A DNA stretch of 11,943 bases from Bacteroidota bacterium (GCA_022601215.1 JAHZIZ010000240.1:1-11943), one strand, 5' to 3'. Positions 1 to 6,903 are shown, numbered from the stretch's first letter. The notes: generated from the letters alone by a model not told the origin. A program made the numbers and translations.

Positions 1-119
1 AAATAATTAATTCCTTGGTGCCAATAAAAAAAAACACCCAGAATGAGTGTTAAAATGAAAGTAAGGAATGTGGAAGTCTTCCAAGCAAACTTATATGTCT
101 TCTTAAAGTTTTTAGCCAT
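1..119 (-). CDS. Sensor histidine kinase, N-terminal fragment (runs off the left edge)
   Basis: Reading the minus strand from an ATG at 119-117 gives about 39 residues before the window ends: a basic start (MAKNFKKTYKFAWK) followed by one hydrophobic segment at about residues 15-33 (TSTFLTFILTLILGVFFYW). The frame is open to the edge. The ATG overlaps the TAA stop of the response regulator by one base (TAATG), so the two are almost certainly translationally coupled. The identity as the cognate membrane histidine kinase is inferred from this coupling and from the N-terminal membrane anchor typical of flavobacterial PhoR-type kinases. No HisKA or ATPase domain lies inside the window, so the kinase activity itself is not seen here. 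Confidence 0.72.
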   Translation of the reverse strand, partial: MAKNFKKTYKFAWKTSTFLTFILTLILGVFFYWHQGINY

Positions 120-802
120 TAAACAACAAACTTATATCCCACACCTTTGATGGTTTTAAATTTTTCATCTCCAATTTTCTCTCTCAATTTTCTAATATGC
201 ACATCAATGGTTCTTCCTCCAACAACGACTTCATTTCCCCAAACACCATCTAAGATATCTTCACGTTTAAAAACCTTTCCAGGTTTGGATGCCAATAACG
301 CCAATAATTCAAATTCTTTTCTAGGTAATATGATCTCCTCTTTTCCAAGTAGCACCTTATATTCCTCTCTATTAATTACTAGACTTCCTAGTTTAATAGT
401 TGTATCTTGTAGTTCATCGTCTTTAAACCTTCTTAGTAAGGCCTTTACTTTACTGATGAGTACTTTTGGTTTTACTGGCTTGGTGATATAGTCATCCGCT
501 CCAGCATCAAATCCTGCCACTTGAGAGTAATCCTCTCCTCTAGCCGTTAAAAAGGTGATCACCGTCTCAGACAATTCGGGAATAGCTCTAATTTTTTCGC
601 AAGCTTCAATTCCATCCATTTCTGGCATCATAACATCTAAAATGATAAGATGAGGCTTTTGTTTTTTAGCTTGAGCAATTGCCTGAATTCCATTCTCGGC
701 TGTAAAAATTTGGTAACCTTCATTGGATAGGTTGTACCCTACAATTTCTAAAATATCTGGCTCATCATCAACCAATAATATCTTGGTATGTTTTTTTTTC
801 AT
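119..802 (-). CDS. OmpR/PhoB-family DNA-binding response regulator
   Basis: A 227-residue two-domain response regulator. The receiver domain (about residues 6-122) shows the acidic pair D12/D13 (ILLVDDEPD), the phosphoacceptor D56 (LIILDVMMPEMDG), T86 (ITFLTARG) and the conserved K108 (DDYITKPVKP). The C-terminal half (about 130-227) is a winged-helix output domain with the usual signatures (LPRKEFELLALLASKPGKV, then GGRTIDVHIRKLREKIG). Full family length. The frame stays open upstream to 925, but the ATG at 802-800 is chosen because the receiver fold begins right after it (MKKKHTKILLVDDE) and the upstream extension is not domain-like. It is followed by the coupled histidine kinase. It probably acts as a cytoplasmic phosphorylation-dependent transcription factor. 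Its regulon cannot be read from sequence, and 'PhoB' is family resemblance, not proof of phosphate sensing. Confidence 0.95.
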   Translation of the reverse strand: MKKKHTKILLVDDEPDILEIVGYNLSNEGYQIFTAENGIQAIAQAKKQKPHLIILDVMMPEMDGIEACEKIRAIPELSETVITFLTARGEDYSQVAGFDAGADDYITKPVKPKVLISKVKALLRRFKDDELQDTTIKLGSLVINREEYKVLLGKEEIILPRKEFELLALLASKPGKVFKREDILDGVWGNEVVVGGRTIDVHIRKLREKIGDEKFKTIKGVGYKFVV

Positions 803-872
803 CGATAGGTTTCTTGTTTCCCGAGATAAATATAATTCTAAATTGCAACCATGACTACTTCGCCGTGATATC

Positions 873-930
873 TTAACGATTAAGTAACATTGAAGAAACA
901 ATGTAACAAAAAAATAGCACACCATGTTAC
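873..930. promoter_or_regulatory. Candidate response-regulator binding region (11-base periodic direct repeats plus inverted repeat)
   Basis: Within the 210-base divergent spacer, related pentamers TTAAC (873-877), GTAAC (884-888) and GAAAC (895-899) sit at an exact 11-base spacing. A further GTAAC follows at 903-907. In addition GTAACAT (884-890) has a perfect inverted copy ATGTTAC at 924-930. Direct repeats with an 11-base period are the architecture used by PhoB/OmpR-type regulators, one of which is encoded next door. That this is its operator is inference. The repeats are short and the DNA AT-rich, so chance cannot be excluded. Confidence 0.3.
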
Positions 931-978
931 GCTTTGGTAAAAGCGCGATTAGTCTAGTGAATTAATAGGTATATTTAG

Positions 979-986
979 TATCTTTG
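979..986 (+). promoter_or_regulatory. Promoter -7 box (TATCTTTG) for the lamin-tail T9SS gene
   Basis: TATCTTTG matches the Bacteroidota -7 consensus TAnnTTTG exactly and ends 26 bases before the ATG at 1013. I do not see a TTG -33 element at the usual 17-23 base distance, so the promoter may be activator-dependent. Confidence 0.55.
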
Positions 987-1012
987 CATCACTCAATTTT
1001 AAATTAAAACTA

Positions 1013-2710
1013 ATGAAAAAAATTACCTTTTTACTTGCGCTATTTTGTGCAAGTATCACTTTTGGTCAAGTGGTTAAGATCAATGAAGTAGATGCCGATC
1101 AAACTTCTACAGACAACATGGAGTTTTTAGAATTGTCTGCAGCCGCCAACTTCTCTTTAGATGGATACATTGTAGTTTTCTACAACGGTTCTAGTGACAA
1201 TAGTTATACAACTGTAGATCTTAATGGATTTTCTACAGACAGCAACGGATTCCTTATCATTGGGGGAGATGCTGTAACTGGTGTAGACATTATGTTAGGC
1301 GCTGAAAATGTCATCCAAAACGGAGCGGATGCAATTGCTATTTATGAAGACGACGCTGCAAACTTTCCTGATGGAACTCCTGCAACATCTACCAATTTAG
1401 TAGATGCTATCGTATATGACACGAACGACGATGACGACGTAGATCTTATGGCTGCTCTTGGTGTAACTGTTCAATACAACGAGGATGCCAATGGGAATAA
1501 AGATATCGAATCTATTCAAAGAGGAAGCGGAGACACTTTCTGTGTTGGAGCACCTACTCTAGATGCTGCTAATATTGATTGTGGAAATGTATGTGCCTTA
1601 AACGTATTTGTAGTAGACGTCGAATGTGATGCTATTACTTCTGGAACTGACACGTATACAACAACCTTAAACTTTGAGGGTGGTGGATCAGAAACATACA
1701 CCATTACCGCAACCGAAGGAACTATTTCTGGAGACGACCCTTCTACACAATCAACTGGAGAAATTATCATCTCAGGAGTAAACGAAGGAGTTGATTTCGA
1801 TTATTCAGTAACAAGTACATTGTGTAACTTATCAAACACAATCAATGCACCGGCCTGTGATCCTGGAAGTGACGTTGCTGATATCGCAACCTTAAGAGGT
1901 TCTGTGGAAGGAGAAGTATACACACTCACTGGAGAAGCCTTAGTAACATATGCTCAAGATTTCAGAAATCAGAAATTCATCGAAGATGCGACAGGTGCTA
2001 TTTTAATAGACGACACTTCGGGTACAATTACTTCAACGTATGTTATTGGAGATGGGGTAACTGGTCTTATTGGAACACTAAGCTCTTTTAATGGAATGAT
2101 GCAATTTGTGCCTGTTTCAGATCCTGGAGCACCAAGCTCAACAGGTAATACGGTTTCTTCTCAAGAAGTTTCTATTAGTGACTTAGTTGCCAATCCGGAA
2201 AACTACGAATCTGAATATGTAAACATTGCACCTGCGGTAACAATCACCCCGGGTCCAAACCCATTTTGGGAAGTTGGAGCGGTATATCCTTTAACAAATG
2301 GTGATGGAGTTTTTAACTTCCGTACTTCTTTTTTCGATGCAAATTACATTGGGCAGGATACACCAACAACGGCTGTATTTATAGCCGGTATCATTACTGA
2401 AAGAACCGACGATGGAGGGTACTACATTACTGCCAGAGACGCAAATGACGCTGCTACGACTTTAGGATTAAATGACAATAATGCTGCTAGCTTCAACTTG
2501 TTCCCTAACCCTGCACAGAACGAAATTAACATTGTTTCTCAAGAGGCTGGTGAAAAAGTTGTAACTGTATATGACATACTTGGAAAGCAGGTAATTAATA
2601 CTACATTACAAGGACAAATCTTAGATATCGCTCAATTAACAAGCGGAATCTACATTGTAAAAGTAGCCCAAGGAAATGCAATCGCCACTAAGAGATTAGT
2701 TGTGAAGTAA
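1013..2710 (+). CDS. Secreted lamin-tail domain protein with T9SS type A sorting domain
   Basis: A 565-residue exported protein. Residues 1-19 form a signal peptide (MKKITFLLALFCASITFGQ). Residues about 20-180 resemble a lamin-tail (LTD) domain: KINEVDADQ, then EFLELS, GYIVVFYNG and LVDAIVYD. The central part (about 195-285) is a beta-rich Ig-like region, and six cysteines lie at 177, 190, 194, 205, 271 and 282. Residues about 286-482 look like an OB-fold/DUF5689-type module (IATLRGSVEGEVYTLTGEAL, then KFIEDATGAILIDD). The last 70 residues or so are a classic type A T9SS sorting domain (FNLFPNPAQNEINI, VYDILGKQV, LTSGIYIVKV, KRLVVK), so the protein should cross the outer membrane and be released or anchored. 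I see no nuclease or phosphatase catalytic motif, so its activity is unknown. It is monocistronic between a -7 box and a strong terminator. Confidence 0.88.
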   Translation: MKKITFLLALFCASITFGQVVKINEVDADQTSTDNMEFLELSAAANFSLDGYIVVFYNGSSDNSYTTVDLNGFSTDSNGFLIIGGDAVTGVDIMLGAENVIQNGADAIAIYEDDAANFPDGTPATSTNLVDAIVYDTNDDDDVDLMAALGVTVQYNEDANGNKDIESIQRGSGDTFCVGAPTLDAANIDCGNVCALNVFVVDVECDAITSGTDTYTTTLNFEGGGSETYTITATEGTISGDDPSTQSTGEIIISGVNEGVDFDYSVTSTLCNLSNTINAPACDPGSDVADIATLRGSVEGEVYTLTGEALVTYAQDFRNQKFIEDATGAILIDDTSGTITSTYVIGDGVTGLIGTLSSFNGMMQFVPVSDPGAPSSTGNTVSSQEVSISDLVANPENYESEYVNIAPAVTITPGPNPFWEVGAVYPLTNGDGVFNFRTSFFDANYIGQDTPTTAVFIAGIITERTDDGGYYITARDANDAATTLGLNDNNAASFNLFPNPAQNEINIVSQEAGEKVVTVYDILGKQVINTTLQGQILDIAQLTSGIYIVKVAQGNAIATKRLVVK

Positions 2711-2729
2711 TTTACTTAGACCACTTTAT

Positions 2730-2762
2730 AAAAAAGCTTCTGTGTTCGCAGAAGCTTTTTTT
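2730..2762 (+). terminator. Rho-independent terminator after the lamin-tail gene
   Basis: A perfect 13-base-pair stem (2730-2742 with 2749-2761; core GCTTCTG/CAGAAGC flanked by A6/T6), a 6-base loop TGTTCG and a T7 tract ending at 2762. It begins 19 bases after the stop codon. The symmetrical A/T flanks would let it also act on antisense transcripts. Confidence 0.92.
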
Positions 2763-2767
2763 ATGGT

Positions 2768-2775
2768 TATTTTTG
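2768..2775 (+). promoter_or_regulatory. Promoter -7 box (TATTTTTG) for the acyltransferase/transglutaminase/DUF350 operon
   Basis: TATTTTTG fits TAnnTTTG exactly and lies just after the preceding terminator, 28 bases before the ATG at 2804. No clear TTG -33 element is visible; the expected position falls inside the terminator hairpin. Confidence 0.5.
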
Positions 2776-2803
2776 TAGTACTGAAATCGGATCTAACGAA
2801 TCT

Positions 2804-3781
2804 ATGGCGTACCCTTCCCTTTTTTCAATCCCTTCACCTGAAGCGTTCGAAGCACTTACTCTCGAAGTATTTCGCTATCAATTTGAACAGGTATCGGTCT
2901 ATAGAAAATTCTGTGATTTATTAAATGTGAGCGTTTCCGATGTAACTTCGATTCAAGACATTCCATTTCTCCCTATTCAATTTTTTAAAGAACATATTAT
3001 TCTTTCTTCGGAAAGATCTACAGAAAAAATATTCAGTAGTAGTGGCACTACAGGTAATAGTACGAGCAAACATCATATTGGAAATCTTAGTTTATATGAG
3101 GATAGTTTTCTTAACGGCTTTGAACAATACTACGGAAATCCTAAAGAATGGGTCATCCTTGCCTTACTACCATCCTATCTTGAAAGAGGTGGATCATCGT
3201 TGGTTTATATGGCAGATCACCTTATTGCTCGCAGTAAACATCCCGATAGTGGATTCTATTTGGACGACTACGATGCGCTTTCAAAGAATCTCAAAAAATT
3301 AGAAGCTAGAGGGCAAAAAACAATACTTTTAGGGGTCTCTTACGCCTTACTCGATCTTATTGAAAAGGAGTCTTTCCAACTTCGACATACTATTGTCATG
3401 GAAACGGGAGGTATGAAAGGAAGACGAAAAGAAATGGTAAAAGAGGAACTACATAATCACCTTCAACTAGGATTTGATATTCCTCACATTCACAGTGAAT
3501 ATGGCATGACAGAACTCCTCTCGCAGGCATACTCACAAGGAGATGGACTATTTAGTTGCCCCCCATGGATGAAAGTACTTACCCGCGATCCAGAAGATCC
3601 CTTTAGCTGGGTAGCCGAAAAAACTGGAGGCCTTAATATTATTGATCTTGCCAACTATTATTCCTGTTCTTTTCTTGCCACTCAAGATTTAGGTAAAGTA
3701 TATCCCGATGGTACTTTCAAAATTTTAGGTAGATTTGACAATAGCGACCTGCGCGGTTGCAATTTGATGATTAGTCTATGA
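2804..3781 (+). CDS. LuxE/PaaK-like acyl-adenylating protein (acyltransferase family)
   Basis: A 325-residue protein of the LuxE acyl-protein synthetase/PaaK branch of the adenylate-forming (ANL) superfamily. Motifs in order: the phosphate-binding loop SSSGTTGNSTSKH (78-90), HSEYGMTELLSQAY (230-243), ATQDLG (292-297) and GRFDNSDLRGCNL (309-321). These are the A3, A5, A7 and A8 equivalents. The protein ends right after the A8-like motif, so the mobile C-terminal subdomain with the A10 lysine of typical acyl-CoA ligases is missing, as is usual for LuxE-like proteins. It probably activates a carboxylate with ATP and may hand the acyl group to a protein or thiol; the substrate is unknown. No luxC or luciferase genes are near, so a bioluminescence role is not supported. 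Its TGA overlaps the next ATG (ATGA, 3778-3781), which implies coupled translation. Confidence 0.87.
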   Translation: MAYPSLFSIPSPEAFEALTLEVFRYQFEQVSVYRKFCDLLNVSVSDVTSIQDIPFLPIQFFKEHIILSSERSTEKIFSSSGTTGNSTSKHHIGNLSLYEDSFLNGFEQYYGNPKEWVILALLPSYLERGGSSLVYMADHLIARSKHPDSGFYLDDYDALSKNLKKLEARGQKTILLGVSYALLDLIEKESFQLRHTIVMETGGMKGRRKEMVKEELHNHLQLGFDIPHIHSEYGMTELLSQAYSQGDGLFSCPPWMKVLTRDPEDPFSWVAEKTGGLNIIDLANYYSCSFLATQDLGKVYPDGTFKILGRFDNSDLRGCNLMISL

Positions 3782-4809
3782 AAACTCCTAAAAAAGAAGA
3801 TAGTGGCTGCCTTTGGATCTTTGCGCTCTTATTTCTCACGCTATTTACTTTTATTGGACTGCATCAACTTATTGGGCTTTCAACCCCAATATCCATCTCG
3901 ATAGGAGTTATTATAGCTGCGATAATTACTTATAGGTGGTTGGGTATCCCAAATTTTATAAGTATTTTAAAAAATATAGGGGTAATTATATTAATAATAG
4001 CCGGTCTTCGTTTTGCAGGTAATCTTGTCATTTCTTTTACTAAAACCACTCCTCATGCCGAACACTTTATGAAAGAAGAAGGAGTGCTAAAATCTCAGTT
4101 AGTGATAGAAAACGATACCATACCAACCTATACAAGCCATCGTGTTTGGAAAGATAATTATGGACATAACTATCGTGGAGACCTCACTATTCGTGAACAA
4201 GATTTTCTGGATTTACATCACCATTTGGCACAATATAAAACCAATTCCAATAAAAACTTCTGGGGTGGCCTATATGAATATCTGGAAAGTACAGATGGCC
4301 CTAAACTCGATTTGGTTATGCAAACTTTTGAAAGACTTCATGCAGAAAAGAAACTCAATCAAATGGAGTTCGCTGAAATGGTCGTAAGCTGCATTCAGGA
4401 TATTCCTTATTCATTTGTATTTCAAAATGATTGCTTACCAGCAGAAAATTATGAACACGCTATAAGACGTGTCTTAGAAGATTGTCCGTCTTGTTGTTTA
4501 GGCAATGTACCCTTTGGTATTCAAAATTCATTATCCTTTTTGCAAAATTTAAAGGGCGATTGTGACACTAGAACGGTACTTATTTACTCTATTTTGAAAC
4601 ATTTTAACTATGATGTAGCTATATTAAACAGTACTTTTTATCGACACTCAATTATTGGATTAAATATTCCTGCCTCTGGATTAGTAAAACTTCATAAAGG
4701 TAAAAAATATGTGGTTTGGGAAACTACAGCGAAGTACTATGAAGCGGGAGCTCTACCCGGCAACTTTAACGATATCACTCACTGGGAGGTTGTACTTACC
4801 AGTAAATAA
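3778..4809 (+). CDS. Membrane-anchored transglutaminase-like protein
   Basis: A 343-residue protein with three predicted N-terminal membrane segments (about 12-33, 36-55 and 65-85) and a large soluble C-terminal part. The motif GDCDTRTVLIYSIL (260-273) carries the candidate nucleophile C262. RHSIIGLN (289-296) supplies H290, and VVWETTA (312-318) supplies an acidic third residue (E315, where many family members have Asp). That order Cys-His-acid fits the transglutaminase/papain-like fold, so it could be a protease, amidase or amide-crosslinking enzyme. Extra cysteines cluster upstream (C219, C236, C239, C240 in EDCPSCCLG). It is the second gene of a tight operon: 4-base overlap with the LuxE-like gene and 8 bases from the DUF350 gene. 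The membrane tether beside DUF350 suggests joint work at the inner membrane. The substrate is unknown. Confidence 0.8.
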   Translation: MKTPKKEDSGCLWIFALLFLTLFTFIGLHQLIGLSTPISISIGVIIAAIITYRWLGIPNFISILKNIGVIILIIAGLRFAGNLVISFTKTTPHAEHFMKEEGVLKSQLVIENDTIPTYTSHRVWKDNYGHNYRGDLTIREQDFLDLHHHLAQYKTNSNKNFWGGLYEYLESTDGPKLDLVMQTFERLHAEKKLNQMEFAEMVVSCIQDIPYSFVFQNDCLPAENYEHAIRRVLEDCPSCCLGNVPFGIQNSLSFLQNLKGDCDTRTVLIYSILKHFNYDVAILNSTFYRHSIIGLNIPASGLVKLHKGKKYVVWETTAKYYEAGALPGNFNDITHWEVVLTSK

Positions 4810-4817
4810 AAGAAACT

Positions 4818-5342
4818 ATGAATCAACAATTATTTACCCTAGCACTTTTCGAAATTATTCTAGCCATCCTAGTATCTGTGGGAATAATCTATATTTCTTA
4901 TAGCCTTCTTCACAGATTATTCTTTAAAAACGTTGACCTTAAAGGCGGCAATACAGCTTTCACAGTATTTACTTCGGGAATCGTTCTCTCTATTGGATTG
5001 ATTTTGAGCGAAATAATACCTTCCATTACCAACATTGTACGCCTCTCAACCACTCAAACCGATCAGGTAGAAGTAAGTACCATCGTACAATACGGAGGCT
5101 TGTATCTACTCATTGGGTTTGTCGCTGCAATTATTATCAATGCATCGGTATTTTTATTGTTCTCTGTTTTAACTAGGGGTATTAATGAATTTCAAGCTAT
5201 AAAGGACAATAATATTTCTGTAGCAATTTTAGTAGTCGCCACACTGTTAAGCATTACCCTTATTGTCAAAGACAGCATTGCCTTACTCATAAGCTCTTTA
5301 ATTCCTTATCCAGAGGTATCAAATTTTTATAGCGTGTTGTAA
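4818..5342 (+). CDS. DUF350 family integral membrane protein
   Basis: A 174-residue hydrophobic protein with four predicted membrane helices (about 8-32, 47-69, 88-117 and 132-162). The two halves resemble each other: NTAFTVFTSGIVLSIGLI (45-62) parallels NISVAILVVATLLSITLIV (132-150). This internal duplication is characteristic of DUF350. The loop EFQAIKDNNISVAIL also fits the family. No enzymatic residues are evident, and DUF350 proteins have no established biochemical function. In other bacteria the family is known to occur next to amidoligase or polyamine-related and transglutaminase genes, which agrees with the transglutaminase-like gene ending 8 bases upstream. It is the last gene of the operon; a terminator follows at 5428-5462. 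Confidence 0.8.
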   Translation: MNQQLFTLALFEIILAILVSVGIIYISYSLLHRLFFKNVDLKGGNTAFTVFTSGIVLSIGLILSEIIPSITNIVRLSTTQTDQVEVSTIVQYGGLYLLIGFVAAIIINASVFLLFSVLTRGINEFQAIKDNNISVAILVVATLLSITLIVKDSIALLISSLIPYPEVSNFYSVL

Positions 5343-5381
5343 GGGATTGAAAATAAAACCGACTGACCCCATGTTATGAAA

Positions 5382-5403
5382 AAGGGACATTAAGATATCC
5401 CTT
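5382..5403 (+). other. Small hairpin 3' of the DUF350 gene
   Basis: AAGGGA (5382-5387) pairs with TCCCTT (5398-5403). Inside it is a C·A mismatch, an AT/AT pair and a TAAG loop. No T tract follows, so it is not a terminator by itself; it could be part of the 3' UTR or a small RNA. Confidence 0.4.
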
Positions 5404-5408
5404 CATAA

Positions 5409-5428
5409 TTGGTTGGTTAGTTAGTTGG
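5409..5428 (+). repeat. Tetranucleotide repeat (TTRG)x5
   Basis: Five consecutive 4-base units read TTGG TTGG TTAG TTAG TTGG. They lie exactly between the small hairpin at 5382-5403 and the terminator stem that begins at 5428. Non-coding, with unknown function. Confidence 0.7.
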
Positions 5429-5462
5429 AAAACCCTTTGCGCTTGCAAGGGGTTTTCTTTTT
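5428..5462 (+). terminator. Rho-independent terminator of the acyltransferase/transglutaminase/DUF350 operon
   Basis: A 13-base-pair stem (5428-5440 with 5445-5457, including one G·T pair) closes a GCTT loop and is followed by a T5 run (5458-5462). It lies 85 bases after the DUF350 stop, on the plus strand. On the minus strand no T run follows, so it is at most weakly bidirectional for the converging tyrS. Confidence 0.88.
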
Positions 5463-5540
5463 AAGGCACACCCCTTCATCCTCTGTATTTCCTACTATCT
5501 TATCTTTCTATAAAACGCAATATTCACCTAGGGTTTCTAA

Positions 5541-6836
5541 TTACTGTACCTTAAGAATAAAATAATTCTTCTTCCCACGTTGAAGTAAAACAAATTGATC
5601 GTTGATTAAATCGGAAGTAGAAATTTGGTAGCTATCTGTGACTTTTTCTTTGTTTACGGAAATAGAATTTTCTTTTAAAGCACGTCTAGCTTCCCCATTA
5701 CTTTTTAAGAAATTTGTTTCGCCAGCCAAGGCAGCAATAATATCCATTCCATTGTCAATTACAGTTTGAGATACCTGGGCTTGAGGTACTCCTTCAAAAA
5801 TATCTAAGAACGTTTCAGCATCTAGACTTTTTAAATCTTCTGAAGTTGATTTGCCGAAAAGAATCCCAGAAGCTTTTATAGCATTGTCCAAGGCGTCATT
5901 CCCGTGCACTGTAACAGTTACCTCTTCTGCCAATCTCTTTTGAAGCGCTCGAGCATGCGGGGCCTCTTGATGCTCAGCAACAAGAGAATCGATAATTTCT
6001 TTATCCAAAAATGTGAAAATTTTGATGTATTTCTCAGCATCAGCATCACTAGAATTGAGCCAGTATTGATAAAATTTGTAAGGCGAAGTACGTTTTGCAT
6101 CTAACCAAACATTACCTCCCTCACTTTTCCCAAACTTACTTCCATCGCTCTTTGTGATTAATGGACAGGTTAATGCATAGCCTTTACCACCACCAATTCG
6201 ACGAATCATTTCAGTTCCTGTCGTTATATTTCCCCATTGATCGCTGCCTCCAAATTGGAGCGTACAACTTTCCTGTTGAAACAAATGCAGGAAATCATAT
6301 CCCTGAACTAATTGATATGTAAACTCCGTGAACGACATTCCTTCGGTGCCTTCACCAGTAATTCTATTCTTTACTGAATCCTTTGCCATCATATAGTTGA
6401 TGGTAATATGTTTCCCAACATCACGGATAAAATCTAGAAAGCTAAACTCCTTCATCCAGTCGTAGTTGTTTACCATAACAGCTTCATTCTCATTACCAGA
6501 ACTGAAATCCAAGAATTGTGATAATTGTTTGCGAACACATTCCTGATTATGACGCAATGTTGTTTCGTCAAGTAAATTACGTTCATTAGATTTTCCCGAA
6601 GGATCGCCAATCATTCCTGTAGCACCTCCAACCAAGGCCACAGGTTTGTGTCCGCAACGCTGAAAATGCGCCAATAACATAATAGGAACTAAGTTTCCAA
6701 TGTGTAAGGAATCTGCTGTAGGATCGAACCCTACATAAGCGGCACGCATCGTTTCATTTAGGTGGTCTTCAGTATCGGGCATGACATCGTGAATCATCCC
6801 TCTCCAAGTAAGTTCTTCTACAAAATTTTTAGGCAT
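5541..6836 (-). CDS. tyrS: Tyrosine--tRNA ligase
   Basis: A 431-residue class I aminoacyl-tRNA synthetase of normal bacterial TyrRS length. It charges tRNA-Tyr with tyrosine in the cytoplasm. The class I signatures are present: the HIGH-type motif HIGN (45-48, in [11 protein letters not shown]) and the KMSKS-type motif KFGKS (234-238). Tyrosine-pocket and dimer-type motifs include [10 protein letters not shown] (78-87), YQLVQGYD (174-181) and GGSDQWGNI (196-204). The C-terminal 60 residues (about 372-431) form an S4 RNA-binding domain. The ATG at 6836-6834 directly follows a short leader and gives the expected N terminus ([17 protein letters not shown]). It is monocistronic: the next plus-strand gene converges, and the upstream LRR gene is separated by a promoter. 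Confidence 0.98.
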   Translation of the reverse strand: MPKNFVEELTWRGMIHDVMPDTEDHLNETMRAAYVGFDPTADSLHIGNLVPIMLLAHFQRCGHKPVALVGGATGMIGDPSGKSNERNLLDETTLRHNQECVRKQLSQFLDFSSGNENEAVMVNNYDWMKEFSFLDFIRDVGKHITINYMMAKDSVKNRITGEGTEGMSFTEFTYQLVQGYDFLHLFQQESCTLQFGGSDQWGNITTGTEMIRRIGGGKGYALTCPLITKSDGSKFGKSEGGNVWLDAKRTSPYKFYQYWLNSSDADAEKYIKIFTFLDKEIIDSLVAEHQEAPHARALQKRLAEEVTVTVHGNDALDNAIKASGILFGKSTSEDLKSLDAETFLDIFEGVPQAQVSQTVIDNGMDIIAALAGETNFLKSNGEARRALKENSISVNKEKVTDSYQISTSDLINDQFVLLQRGKKNYFILKVQ

Positions 6837-6852
6837 CGCAAATCAATTTGCG
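6837..6852. promoter_or_regulatory. Perfect dyad between the tyrS promoter and start codon
   Basis: CGCAAAT (6837-6843), CA, ATTTGCG (6846-6852) is a perfect 7+2+7 palindrome. It fills exactly the space between the -7 box (6853-6860) and the ATG (6836). It could be an operator at the transcription start, or in RNA a 6-base-pair hairpin with a UUGA loop abutting the start codon. Confidence 0.5.
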
Positions 6853-6883
6853 CAAAGATAATGGGATGTGCGAAACCCCCCAA
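6853..6883 (-). promoter_or_regulatory. tyrS promoter (TTG-N20-TATCTTTG)
   Basis: On the minus strand TTG (6883-6881) is followed after 20 bases by TATCTTTG (6860-6853). Both match the Bacteroidota -33/-7 consensus with accepted spacing. The -7 box ends 16 bases before the tyrS ATG, giving a very short leader. Confidence 0.78.
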
Positions 6884-6885
6884 GC

Positions 6886-6903
6886 AAAAGAGCTTACTCT
6901 TTT
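6886..6903 (-). terminator. Hairpin spanning the LRR gene stop codon, possible weak terminator
   Basis: AAAAGAG (6886-6892) and CTCTTTT (6897-6903) form a 7-base-pair perfect stem around a 4-base loop. The stop codon TAA (6896-6894, minus strand) lies in that loop. There is no T run beyond the stem's own TTTT arm, so termination strength is doubtful. Confidence 0.35.

Noticed and set aside
147..491. Plus-strand open frame opposite the response regulator
   Set aside because: It is a shadow of the well-supported regulator gene on the other strand; its translation is low-complexity Ser/Leu-rich with no domain.
800..925. N-terminal extension of the response regulator to an ATG at 925
   Set aside because: The extra 41 residues are not part of a receiver fold, they cover the repeat-bearing spacer, and the ATG at 802 starts right before the first beta strand.
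2804..5342. Bioluminescence (lux) operon
   Set aside because: Only a LuxE-like protein is present, with no luxCDAB-type genes nearby; its neighbours are transglutaminase-like and DUF350.
5463..5540. A terminator for tyrS
   Set aside because: No stem with a T run was found on the minus strand between the tyrS stop and the plus-strand terminator.
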